DNA of 5,242 nt, from contig DGNI01000189.1 in NCBI GenBank assembly GCA_002388885.1, positions 18,761 to 24,002 of the forward strand, written 5' to 3'. A program made the translations under genes and the position numbers. Numbering within the stretch: the first letter of the stretch is position 1; each line of letters opens with the position of its first letter. The notes beneath the pieces are model-generated. The model was not told where the DNA came from. It did not search any database and saw only the letters and a list, made by a program, of their open reading frames with translations. The stretch is from Parvularculaceae bacterium UBA4496 (GTDB taxonomy: Bacteria > Pseudomonadota > Alphaproteobacteria > Caulobacterales > Parvularculaceae). This document shows, in pieces, positions 1 to 5,242 of this stretch.

Positions 1-420
1 CCCGTCTTCCGCCAGCGGCGCCGTCACGGACCGGAACAGCAGACGGCGGCCATCGCACAAAGTCAGCGTGTCATCGCGGAAGTGCGGCGCCTCGCCGGCG
101 ACAGCCGCGTATATATCTGCAGTTGCTTTATCAAGGACCGTCAGCGCCCAGTCGTCTTCACCGCTCAGGTGGACATCGGACAGACGCGCCAGCCGGTCGC
201 CGATAAAAACGAAATACGGAAATCCGATGCTCTTTTCGAGATCAACAACGAAGGTCCAGTCCCAGTCTTCGCCAAGGTCCATGTCTTTCATGGCGGACCA
301 GCTGGGGAATTGACCGCGGGCCGCGCGCGCCCAGATATCCACAAGCCGGCGCGTCAAACGCCGGTCCGAGGCCGGCGCAACAGCGCCATCGCCAAAAAGT
401 TCCGCTACATCGCTCAACAT
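1..420 (-). CDS. PAS_5-like single-domain sensor protein, C-terminus cut by window edge (copy 1)
   Basis: The frame reads without a stop for 140 codons from an ATG at 420 to the left edge, so the C-terminus is missing. It is recognised by alignment to its neighbour at 1010-558: from residue 20 (RRLT) to residue 140 the two align without gaps, with about 47 of 121 identities by hand count. Shared landmarks are RRLT (20-23), W30, PS (39-40), LG (49-50), VD (59-60), PYFVF-G (68-74), LD (96-97) and DGRR-x2-FRS (123-131). This pattern fits the alphaproteobacterial PAS_5 domain, a cytoplasmic sensory or protein-interaction fold. No signal peptide, membrane helix or output domain is visible. The ATG at 420 is the only ATG after the in-frame stop at 465-463; a weak GCGGGGCG purine stretch lies just upstream. 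Ligand and partner cannot be read from the sequence. The coding call is strong; the family name rests on recalled motifs. Confidence 0.8.
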   Translation of the reverse strand, partial: MLSDVAELFGDGAVAPASDRRLTRRLVDIWARAARGQFPSWSAMKDMDLGEDWDWTFVVDLEKSIGFPYFVFIGDRLARLSDVHLSGEDDWALTVLDKATADIYAAVAGEAPHFRDDTLTLCDGRRLLFRSVTAPLAEDG

Positions 421-454
421 GCCGCCCCGCAAAATCACTCTGTCCGTTTTCCGG

Positions 455-467
455 CATAAACTTTATG
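455..467. repeat. Perfect 13-base inverted repeat CATAAA-C-TTTATG
   Basis: Two exact 6-base arms surround one central base, 35 bases upstream of the ATG of PAS copy 1. It is followed at 469-483 by a second small inverted repeat, CAGCT-N5-AGCTG. The position, between a likely promoter patch (AT-rich 501-519) and the start codon, would suit an operator. No protein is known to bind it, and arms this short can occur by chance. Confidence 0.35.
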
Positions 468-499
468 ACAGCTTCGTGAGCTGACGATTTTTCGAGGCG

Positions 500-519
500 T
501 ATCAATTTATTTAAAATTC
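500..519 (-). promoter_or_regulatory. AT-rich patch with a -35-like TTGATA, possible promoter region of PAS copy 1
   Basis: Bases 501-519 are almost entirely A/T in a GC-rich surrounding and lie between the two minus-strand PAS genes. Read on the minus strand, 505-500 is TTGATA, which matches the TTGACA -35 consensus at five of six bases. I find no matching -10 at 16-18 bases, so the exact promoter is not resolved. The patch suggests that copy 1 can be transcribed separately from copy 2. Confidence 0.25.
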
Positions 520-557
520 GGAACGGTCAGTAACCATGAGGGCGGATTATCGGCGTT

Positions 558-1010
558 CTACAGCCCTTTTCCCTTCGCCGCGCCGAAGACATGGCTAACA
601 TCAATGCCGTTCTCCGACACCGGCAAAAGGATGCTTCGGAACGCAATGCGCCGTCCGTCAGCAAGACGGGCGATGGCGCTATAGTTAACAGGTTGCCGCG
701 TCAGGGCGGCTTCGTCAATTTTTGCAATCGCCGTATCGAGGAGTGTTTTTTCCCGTCTCGGATCTCCCGTCGGGTAGAGCGTCGAATATTTCGACAACTC
801 TTCACCCATAAAGACGAAATACGGAAGGATGTCTGAAAGACGCATATCCACCGCGAAGCAAAAGTCACGATCAAGCCCGAGATTGAGGCTTTCGATTTCG
901 CGCAAAGACGGCAGGCGGCCATTGGCGATCCCCGCCCATTTCTGGCGTATCCGTTCGGTCAGCCGCCGCTCTGTCACTCTTACCGGCGCGTCCATTACCT
1001 CGGTTCGCAT
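558..1010 (-). CDS. PAS_5-like single-domain sensor protein (copy 2, complete)
   Basis: A complete 150-residue protein, paralogous to the partial gene just downstream on the same strand. Landmarks are RRLT (15-18), W25, LPS (33-35), F-VD (52-55), PYFVF-G (63-69), TLLD (89-92), DGRR-x2-FRS (118-126) and a C-terminal SHVFGAA (139-145). In this family, as I recall it, PAS_5, a Gly/Val/His-rich closing strand of this kind ends the PAS fold. The protein is almost only this domain: no histidine kinase, GGDEF/EAL or DNA-binding part and no membrane segment. It is therefore likely a cytoplasmic adaptor or sensor acting through another protein. The start at 1010 has AGGG eight bases upstream; an internal ATG at 995 (GAGG too close) is less likely. 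The cognate signal is unknown. The other open frame on this strand (1143-871) is a shadow. Confidence 0.82.
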   Translation of the reverse strand: MRTEVMDAPVRVTERRLTERIRQKWAGIANGRLPSLREIESLNLGLDRDFCFAVDMRLSDILPYFVFMGEELSKYSTLYPTGDPRREKTLLDTAIAKIDEAALTRQPVNYSAIARLADGRRIAFRSILLPVSENGIDVSHVFGAAKGKGL

Positions 1011-1058
1011 ATCGCCCGCCCTGTTGCCTGCATCGGGACATTAGGCCCACCCGCATGA

Positions 1059-1070
1059 AAAACCGGTTTT
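1059..1070. repeat. Perfect 12-base palindrome AAAACCGGTTTT
   Basis: A self-complementary 12-mer in the intergenic region, about 49 bases upstream of the PAS copy 2 ATG and about 137 bases upstream of the micropeptide ATG. It sits where an operator for the minus-strand gene could act. The wider stretch, read on the minus strand as GCGGAAAACCGG, also recalls short dispersed intergenic repeats that carry GGAAAACCGG in some Alphaproteobacteria. That resemblance is from memory and untested. Confidence 0.35.
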
Positions 1071-1147
1071 CCGCAAGCCCCAACTTTATCCCAAATTTGA
1101 TGCGCTTTCTCGACAATGTCAGCAATTTCCGGCTCTTGGCCAAGGGG

Positions 1148-1176
1148 GTGACGGCCCCGGCGAGCGCCCCTATAAG
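1148..1176 (+). promoter_or_regulatory. Sigma70-like promoter for the micropeptide gene
   Basis: GTGACG (1148-1153, four of six to TTGACA) and TATAAG (1171-1176, five of six to TATAAT) are separated by exactly 17 bases. Transcription would begin near 1183, giving a leader of about 24 bases with the strong Shine-Dalgarno at 1194-1200 inside it. The geometry is good; it has not been shown experimentally. Confidence 0.5.
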
Positions 1177-1193
1177 TGGCGTCGCTTTGAAAC

Positions 1194-1200
1194 AGAGGGG
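1194..1200 (+). promoter_or_regulatory. Strong Shine-Dalgarno AGAGGGG deciding the micropeptide start
   Basis: AGAGGGG ends six bases before the ATG at 1207. It is among the best ribosome binding sites in the window and the main reason to treat the following short frame as a real gene. Confidence 0.65.
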
Positions 1201-1206
1201 TTTCCT

Positions 1207-1299
1207 ATGAATCCGGGATGGATGGCTGTCACACTGATTGTCGCTTTTGTTGTCGTTTTCGCCCTGCTTAACATCCTGGAAAAAGGCAGCCTCGACTGA
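1207..1299 (+). CDS. Small single-pass membrane protein (30 residues)
   Basis: ATG at 1207 to TGA at 1297-1299 gives a 30-residue peptide. It starts MNPGW, continues with one strongly hydrophobic helix at about residues 6-23 (VTLIVAFVVVFALLNIL lies in it) and ends in a short polar tail, EKGSLD. There is no signal-peptide cleavage site, so it is probably an inner-membrane micropeptide. Support for expression is a strong Shine-Dalgarno six bases upstream and a promoter-like -35/-10 pair with 17-base spacing ending 30 bases before the ATG. It stands alone between a divergent PAS gene and the antiporter operon 165 bases downstream. I do not recognise the family. Such peptides often modulate a larger membrane protein, and the adjacent antiporter is one candidate partner, but that is only inference from position. 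Confidence 0.65.
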   Translation: MNPGWMAVTLIVAFVVVFALLNILEKGSLD

Positions 1300-1359
1300 G
1301 CCCTATGTGGAATGTCCGTTGCAAGTGATTTCCCATAAGGCTGAGTATCCGGCTATCCG

Positions 1360-1387
1360 TTTAAAGCTTGTTGCGGCTTCCTATATG
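1360..1387 (+). promoter_or_regulatory. Weak promoter candidate for the antiporter-reductase-folB operon
   Basis: TTTAAA (1360-1365, four of six to the -35 consensus) and TATATG (1382-1387, four of six to the -10) lie 16 bases apart. Start of transcription would be near 1394, leaving a leader of about 70 bases that contains the hairpin at 1420-1434. It is the best pair I could find in the gap, but the match is weak. Confidence 0.22.
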
Positions 1388-1419
1388 ACGGGTTCGTTGT
1401 ATTGCGAATTTCCATGGTT

Positions 1420-1434
1420 GCAGGGGCGCCCTGC
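1420..1434. repeat. GC-rich inverted repeat GCAGGG-GCG-CCCTGC
   Basis: Perfect six-base arms around a three-base loop, ending 30 bases before the antiporter ATG and 21 bases before its Shine-Dalgarno. There is no T-run after it, so it is not a convincing terminator. It could be an operator or a leader hairpin. The flanks CGTTGT (1395-1400) and ACAACG (1440-1445) can also pair around it. Confidence 0.3.
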
Positions 1435-1464
1435 CCGGAACAACGCTAAACGGCAAAGGCTTCT

Positions 1465-2442
1465 ATGATCCCCGAGATCGTCCACCAGATTGCATTTTTG
1501 ATTCTCGGCCTCGCGATCCTCCTCGTCGCCGGCGACCTTCTGGTTCGCGGCGCCGTTGGCCTCGCGGCCGCCCTCAAAGTCCCGGCGCTGATCGTCAGCC
1601 TCACCATTGTCGCCTTCGGAACTTCCGCGCCGGAAATGGTTGTTTCCGTACAGGCGGTGCTCACCGGCAATGACGGGATCGCACTCGGCAACATCATCGG
1701 TTCAAACATCGCCAATGTGTTTCTGGTGCTGGGCCTGCCGGCGCTTATCTATCCGATCACGACGCATGTTGTTGGCCTCAGGCGCCACGCTATCATCATG
1801 CTGCTCGCAACCGCGGCGTTTATTGCCGCCGCCTATGGCCCCGGATATATCGACACCGCAATCGGCGGCGGACTATTTGTCGGCATCATCGCCTATGTCG
1901 CTTACATGTGGATCCGCGCCAGCATCGGAAACGCCAACGACCCTGTAATCGACGAGGTCGAGGAGTATCAGGCCGCAAGCGGCGTCAGTCTAAAAACGAT
2001 GCTTTTTCTGGCGGCAGGGCTGGTGGGTCTGCCCTTGGGCGCGCATCTTCTTGTTTCCAATGGCGCATCCCTCGCCATGGATCTTGGCGTGCGCGAAGAG
2101 CTGATCGGTCTTACCATCGTCGCCTTCGGCACGTCATTGCCGGAACTGGCGACGGTCATGGCGGCGGCGTTTCATAAAAAATCCGACGTCGCCATTGGCG
2201 GCGTTATCGGCTCGAATATCTTCAACCTTCTCGCCGTCGGCGGCGCTGCAGGTCTAGCCGGCACAGCGGTTTTCGACCCCGAATCTATGCGCGTCGATAT
2301 TCCGGTCATGATTGTCGCCTCCATCGCAGTCGCCGCCTATGTGCTGACCCGGCGAGATATCGGGCGGCCCGCTGGCGCCCTCTTTTTCCTCGCCTATATT
2401 GGCTTCATCTTCTTGCTCGCCGCGCTCGCCGGAGGTGTTTAG
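1465..2442 (+). CDS. CaCA-family Na+/Ca2+-type antiporter (YrbG-like)
   Basis: An inner-membrane cation exchanger of 325 residues, normal length for bacterial CaCA proteins, with about ten hydrophobic segments in two inverted halves. The first alpha repeat has GTSAPE (52-57) and GNIIGSN (75-81); the second has GTSLPE (212-217) and GGVIGSN (235-241). E57 and E217 match the two ion-binding glutamates of the family; S80/N84 and S240/N244 match the second ligand cluster. An acidic hydrophilic loop (about 151-178, with DEVEE) joins the halves. In the second repeat, Gly replaces the Asn usual after the first Gly (GG for GN). Annotators often name this family calcium/sodium antiporter; real ion preference cannot be read here. 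The ATG follows AAAGG by five bases. It is the first gene of the operon; its stop lies three bases before the reductase ATG. Confidence 0.93.
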   Translation: MIPEIVHQIAFLILGLAILLVAGDLLVRGAVGLAAALKVPALIVSLTIVAFGTSAPEMVVSVQAVLTGNDGIALGNIIGSNIANVFLVLGLPALIYPITTHVVGLRRHAIIMLLATAAFIAAAYGPGYIDTAIGGGLFVGIIAYVAYMWIRASIGNANDPVIDEVEEYQAASGVSLKTMLFLAAGLVGLPLGAHLLVSNGASLAMDLGVREELIGLTIVAFGTSLPELATVMAAAFHKKSDVAIGGVIGSNIFNLLAVGGAAGLAGTAVFDPESMRVDIPVMIVASIAVAAYVLTRRDIGRPAGALFFLAYIGFIFLLAALAGGV

Positions 2443-2445
2443 GCA

Positions 2446-3198
2446 ATGCCAGCGGCCCTCGTAACCGGCGCCGGCAAACGCATCGGCCGCGCACTAGCGT
2501 TGTCGCTCGCGGACAGCGGATATGAAGTCGGCGTCCACTACAACTCTTCACAATCTGAAGCTGAAGCCGTTGTTGAGCTGATCAAAAGCAAGGGCCGCAA
2601 CGCCATATCCGCAAAGGCAGACCTTTCGAACGAAACGAATACAGCGGCGCTGATCGCAGAGACGGCAAATGCGCTCGGTCCGCTTTCTCTACTTGTGAAC
2701 TCTGCATCCGTTTTTGACTTCGACGACATCGAAACGATGACCCGTGAAAGCTGGGACAGGCATATCGAAACCAACTTGCGTGCGCCTTTTAAACTCGCGC
2801 AGGATTTCGCCGCGCAAGTTTCAGAAGGTGTCGACAACCTGATCGTCAACATTATTGATCAGCGCGTGTTGAAACTGACGCCGCAATTTCTTTCCTACAC
2901 AGTGTCGAAGGCCGCACTCCACACGCTCACCGTGACGCTGGCGCAGGCGCTGGGGCCGAAAGGCATCCGCGTCAACGCAATCGGCCCCGGCCCGACCATT
3001 AAAAACCCCCGCCAGTCAGATGAGGACTGGCGCCGCCAGAACGAGGCAACCATTCTTGGCCGCGGCGCCGAACCTGAGGATATTTGCAGCGCGCTTCGAT
3101 ACCTCTTGTCAGCAAAGGCTGTAACCGGGCAGATGATCGCCGTAGACGGCGGCCAGCATCTCGCATGGGAAACGCCGGACGTACTGGTGAAGGAATAA
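2446..3198 (+). CDS. Short-chain dehydrogenase/reductase of the pteridine reductase (PTR1/FolM) type
   Basis: A 250-residue cytoplasmic NADPH-dependent SDR enzyme. The cofactor motif is TGAGKRIG (7-14), the T-G-x3-R-x-G form seen in pteridine reductases. N85-S-A-S replaces the usual NNAG; D59 and N110 occupy standard SDR sites. The catalytic Tyr and Lys are Y151 and K155 (YTVSK). The classical catalytic Ser is replaced by D138, thirteen residues before the Tyr. This Asp-Tyr-Lys spacing is that of Leishmania PTR1 and, as I recall its sequence, E. coli FolM (dihydromonapterin reductase), so a pterin or dihydrofolate substrate is likely. The folB gene four bases downstream supports this. GGAGGT (2431-2436) lies within the end of the antiporter gene, nine bases before the ATG. 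A generic 3-oxoacyl-ACP reductase role is less likely because of D138. Confidence 0.88.
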   Translation: MPAALVTGAGKRIGRALALSLADSGYEVGVHYNSSQSEAEAVVELIKSKGRNAISAKADLSNETNTAALIAETANALGPLSLLVNSASVFDFDDIETMTRESWDRHIETNLRAPFKLAQDFAAQVSEGVDNLIVNIIDQRVLKLTPQFLSYTVSKAALHTLTVTLAQALGPKGIRVNAIGPGPTIKNPRQSDEDWRRQNEATILGRGAEPEDICSALRYLLSAKAVTGQMIAVDGGQHLAWETPDVLVKE

Positions 3199-3202
3199 TC
3201 AA

Positions 3203-3616
3203 ATGGTCGAACGGCCAAAAAGTCAGGAAATTTCTTCCTTGCCAAGAACAGCAAGCGCCCCACGCCGCAAAGTTTTCGTCCGCGGGCTCGTTCTCGACGC
3301 CTATATTGGCGCCTACGACAAGGAACAGGGCGTCACGCAGCCGATCCGGATTGATATCGAGCTCGACGTCGTCGAGCCGTCAAACCCGGTCAGCGACAGC
3401 CTGGAGGACGTCGTCTGCTATGACCGCATGACGATGGGCGTCAAGGCGATCCTTGCCGAAGGTCACATCAAGCTTGTCGAAACGCTTGCGGAGCGCGTTG
3501 CCGATCTCGCGCTTTCGCATGCCATGGTGCTTTCCGTCATGGTACGGATTGAAAAACCAAAAGCGATCACCGAAGCCAATGCGGCAGGCGTCGAAATAAC
3601 GCGCACGAAATATTAA
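3203..3616 (+). CDS. folB: Dihydroneopterin aldolase
   Basis: FolB converts 7,8-dihydroneopterin to 6-hydroxymethyl-7,8-dihydropterin plus glycolaldehyde in folate synthesis; many homologues also epimerise the substrate to dihydromonapterin. The core begins at about residue 23 (KVFVRGLVL). It shows IGAYDKEQG (35-43) with the conserved E41, CYD (72-74), the pterin-anchoring E93 in LVETLAERVADL (91-102), and K118 in RIEKPKAI, the position of the catalytic lysine. At 137 residues it is somewhat longer than usual (about 120) because of a basic, Ser/Pro-containing N-terminal extension of about 22 residues. The ATG at 3203 is chosen because GAAGGA lies eight bases upstream, overlapping the end of the reductase gene, and no internal ATG fits before the core. 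It is the third gene of the operon; no folK follows it. Confidence 0.92.
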   Translation: MVERPKSQEISSLPRTASAPRRKVFVRGLVLDAYIGAYDKEQGVTQPIRIDIELDVVEPSNPVSDSLEDVVCYDRMTMGVKAILAEGHIKLVETLAERVADLALSHAMVLSVMVRIEKPKAITEANAAGVEITRTKY

Positions 3617-3619
3617 AAA

Positions 3620-4102
3620 TCAGACGGCGTCTTCCGCCAGCGCAAATCCGGACTCAGCGCTTCTCGAAAGCGCCCAGATAACGCCGCCGATCCCAAAAAA
3701 GACGGCAAACCCGCTGAGAATCGAACAAATGATAAATGTCGCACCGGCCCCGCCTGGCTTTAAAACGGCGTATGTGTGATCCTGCGGATTGACGAAAACC
3801 GTGACGGACTCGCCGGGGCGATACTCGCCTCGACCGCTGTTCAGAAACCGGGAGAGAAAAACACGCTCGCGTGTCGATTCATAGCTTCTGCCGTCAATGG
3901 AATAGACATACCGGACCTTTGCGTGCTCTTCTTCGAGCTGGCTGAGGACGATGCCGTCAACAGCAGGCCACGAAACACTCGAACGGGCGCGCGCATAATC
4001 GTGCACGAAAAAACCGCCCCCGGCGATGCCGAGAACGGCAAGCGCCGTGAAAAAGAACAGGACAATCGAAATGTCCGACTTGCTTTTCAGCTCTTCTGAC
4101 AT
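3620..4102 (-). CDS. DUF3592-like two-helix membrane protein
   Basis: A 160-residue protein with one hydrophobic helix near the N-terminus (about 11-34), a soluble domain (about 40-117) and a second helix (about 121-145). The soluble part carries WPAVDG (45-50), a [10 protein letters not shown] stretch (65-74), YRPGESV (94-100) and [14 protein letters not shown] (104-117). This order is characteristic of DUF3592 proteins, whose function is unknown; the domain probably lies outside the cytoplasmic membrane between the two helices, but topology is inferred. AAGGT sits close upstream of the ATG at 4102. The gene converges with folB (three bases between stop codons) and diverges from uvrC. It has no evident functional tie to either. 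Confidence 0.82.
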   Translation of the reverse strand: MSEELKSKSDISIVLFFFTALAVLGIAGGGFFVHDYARARSSVSWPAVDGIVLSQLEEEHAKVRYVYSIDGRSYESTRERVFLSRFLNSGRGEYRPGESVTVFVNPQDHTYAVLKPGGAGATFIICSILSGFAVFFGIGGVIWALSRSAESGFALAEDAV

Positions 4103-4180
4103 TTGACCTTACGATCCAGCCGCATTAGCTCGAACGTAAAATACCGTATGGATCGTGAACGCCCGGTTAACCAATACGCC
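4103..4180. promoter_or_regulatory. Divergent gap between the DUF3592-like gene and uvrC
   Basis: These 78 bases must carry signals for both directions. On the plus strand TAAAAT (4137-4142) matches the -10 consensus at five of six, but no good -35 is found at 16-18 bases. If used, transcription would start near 4149, just past the upstream ATG at 4148, which favours the uvrC start at 4181. TTGACC (4103-4108) is a good -35 on its own but has no partner. GGTTAACC (4165-4172) is an eight-base palindrome. No alphaproteobacterial LexA box (GTTC-N7-GTTC) is present. Confidence 0.3.
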
Positions 4181-5242
4181 ATGAGTTCTGAAACCGAAAC
4201 GCCAGACAGTCAAAAAGTCAGCAAGAATGCGCCCTTAATCGGCGCGGCGCTGATCGCGGATCATGTAAAACGCCTGCCCGCAAAGCCCGGCGTTTACCGC
4301 ATGATCAACGCCAGGGGCGACGTTCTTTATGTGGGCAAGGCGAAAAGCCTGAAGGCCCGCGTTTCGTCCTACGCCAAGTCCGGCGGCCATTCTAACCGTA
4401 TCATGCGGATGATTTCCGAAACCGCCGCCATGGAGTTCGTGGTGACGGCGACGGAGACCGAGGCGCTGTTGCTCGAAGCGAACCTGATCAAGCATCTCAA
4501 ACCCCGATACAACGTTATCCTACGCGACGACAAATCGTTTCCGTTTATTCTCGTGGCTGACGATCATCCGGCGCCGCAAATCCTGAAACATCGCGGCGCG
4601 CAGAAACGCAAGGGCGCTTATTACGGCCCCTTCGCTTCCGCCGGCGCCGTCAACCGGACGCTCAATACATTGCAGAAAGCGTTTTTGTTGCGGTCATGCT
4701 CAGATAGCGTTTACGAAGGCCGAACGCGGCCATGCCTATTGCATCAGATCAAGCGCTGTTCCGCGCCATGCGTCGATCTCATCAGCAGCGAAGACTATCT
4801 GGCCCTGGTGGATGAGGCGAAAACATTCCTGTCCGGCGAAAGCGCGAAAATTCAGCGCATTTTGTCAAAACAAATGGAAGCCGCCTCAACCGGTCTCGAC
4901 TTCGAACGCGCCGCCGCCTTGCGTGATCGCATCCGCGCGCTTTCGTATATTCAAGGAACGCAGGACATTAACCCCGGCGGCGTCGCCGAGGCTGATGTCT
5001 TCGCCATCTATTCAGAATCAGGACAAACCTGCGTGCAGGTGTTCTTCTTTCGCGGCGGCCAGAACTGGGGCAACCACGCCTATTTTCCAAAACACGACAG
5101 GGAGGATGAAATTGAGACCGTTCTCGACGCATTCATCGCGCAGTTCTACGACTCGCGTGAGCCGCCAAAACTGATCCTCGTTTCTCACACGCCGCCGCAA
5201 GTGGAGCTTCTCGCCGAAGCGCTCTCCCTGAAGGCCGACCGT
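4181..5242 (+). CDS. uvrC: Excinuclease ABC subunit C, N-terminal 354 residues (cut by window edge)
   Basis: UvrC makes both incisions around DNA damage after UvrAB recognition. The visible part has the GIY-YIG nuclease domain (about 33-112): GVY (37-39), YVGKAK (50-55), R60, E99 in LLLEANLIK and N111 in YNV, matching the catalytic and structural residues of this domain. Next come four cysteines, C173-x11-C185-x7-C193-x3-C197, the spacing proposed to hold an iron-sulphur cluster in E. coli UvrC. A UVR helix pair for UvrB binding follows (about 205-258, with [10 protein letters not shown]). From about 270 the RNase H-like endonuclease domain begins; its catalytic acidic residues lie beyond the window. 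The start at 4181 (MSSETE) fits the usual short N-terminus, although neither it nor an in-frame ATG at 4148 has a clear Shine-Dalgarno. Confidence 0.97.
   Translation, partial: MSSETETPDSQKVSKNAPLIGAALIADHVKRLPAKPGVYRMINARGDVLYVGKAKSLKARVSSYAKSGGHSNRIMRMISETAAMEFVVTATETEALLLEANLIKHLKPRYNVILRDDKSFPFILVADDHPAPQILKHRGAQKRKGAYYGPFASAGAVNRTLNTLQKAFLLRSCSDSVYEGRTRPCLLHQIKRCSAPCVDLISSEDYLALVDEAKTFLSGESAKIQRILSKQMEAASTGLDFERAAALRDRIRALSYIQGTQDINPGGVAEADVFAIYSESGQTCVQVFFFRGGQNWGNHAYFPKHDREDEIETVLDAFIAQFYDSREPPKLILVSHTPPQVELLAEALSLKADR

Noticed and set aside
242..505. 87-codon minus-strand open frame over PAS copy 1
   Set aside because: It lies in a different frame from the paralogy-supported PAS copy 1 frame, which explains this DNA better.
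871..1143. 90-codon minus-strand open frame upstream of and overlapping PAS copy 2
   Set aside because: It overlaps the PAS gene out of frame, is rich in Arg/Lys/Gly as shadow frames are, and shows no family motif.
1346..1359. Short direct repeat TATCCG-GC-TATCCG in the gap before the antiporter
   Set aside because: Two six-base copies are too short to separate from chance, and they do not line up with promoter elements.
1238..1468. 76-codon plus-strand open frame over the micropeptide and intergenic gap
   Set aside because: No Shine-Dalgarno, starts inside the micropeptide gene in another frame, runs into the antiporter start, and its composition is unlike a folded protein.
3629..3642. 14-base direct repeat GTCTTCCGCCAGCG, also at 4-17
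   Set aside because: Both copies lie within minus-strand coding sequence and encode the same Leu-Ala-Glu-Asp run in unrelated proteins; coincidence of codon choice is enough.
4132..4160. Two GAAC tetramers before uvrC as a possible SOS (LexA) box
   Set aside because: They start 25 bases apart; the alphaproteobacterial LexA site needs GAAC/GTTC repeats 11 bases apart (seven-base spacer).
4812..5174. 120-codon plus-strand open frame inside uvrC
   Set aside because: It is out of frame with the clearly homologous uvrC reading frame and is rich in Arg/Ser/Pro, typical of a shadow.

Overview
This window looks like ordinary chromosomal DNA from an alphaproteobacterium of moderate-to-high GC content (estimated by eye, not computed). 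The main pointers are two PAS_5-like single-domain proteins, a family I know chiefly from Alphaproteobacteria, and a pterin reductase-folB pair next to uvrC. I cannot place it below class. I see no transposase, integrase, phage gene, CRISPR array, tRNA or rRNA.

Layout. Bases 1-1010 hold two minus-strand paralogues in tandem. Each is a small PAS_5-like sensor protein; the downstream copy (420 to 1) runs off the left edge. Between them lies a 137-base gap with a perfect 13-base inverted repeat and an AT-rich patch. Bases 1011-1464 are mostly intergenic, but they contain a convincing 30-codon gene (1207-1299) for a one-helix membrane micropeptide, with its own promoter-like elements and a strong ribosome binding site.

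Bases 1465-3616 form a tight three-gene plus-strand operon: a CaCA-family Na+/Ca2+-type antiporter, a short-chain reductase with the PTR1/FolM Asp-Tyr-Lys catalytic pattern, and dihydroneopterin aldolase (folB). Gaps are only 3 and 4 bases. The last two genes make biochemical sense together in folate/pterin metabolism; the antiporter's link is unexplained. A DUF3592-like membrane protein (4102-3620) converges on folB with 3 bases between stop codons. A 78-base divergent gap then leads to uvrC (4181 to beyond 5242), the excision nuclease subunit, truncated by the right edge.

No exotic system is evident. The items most worth a second look are the unrecorded micropeptide gene, the PAS tandem duplication with its palindromic upstream sites, and the PTR1-type reductase coupled to folB.
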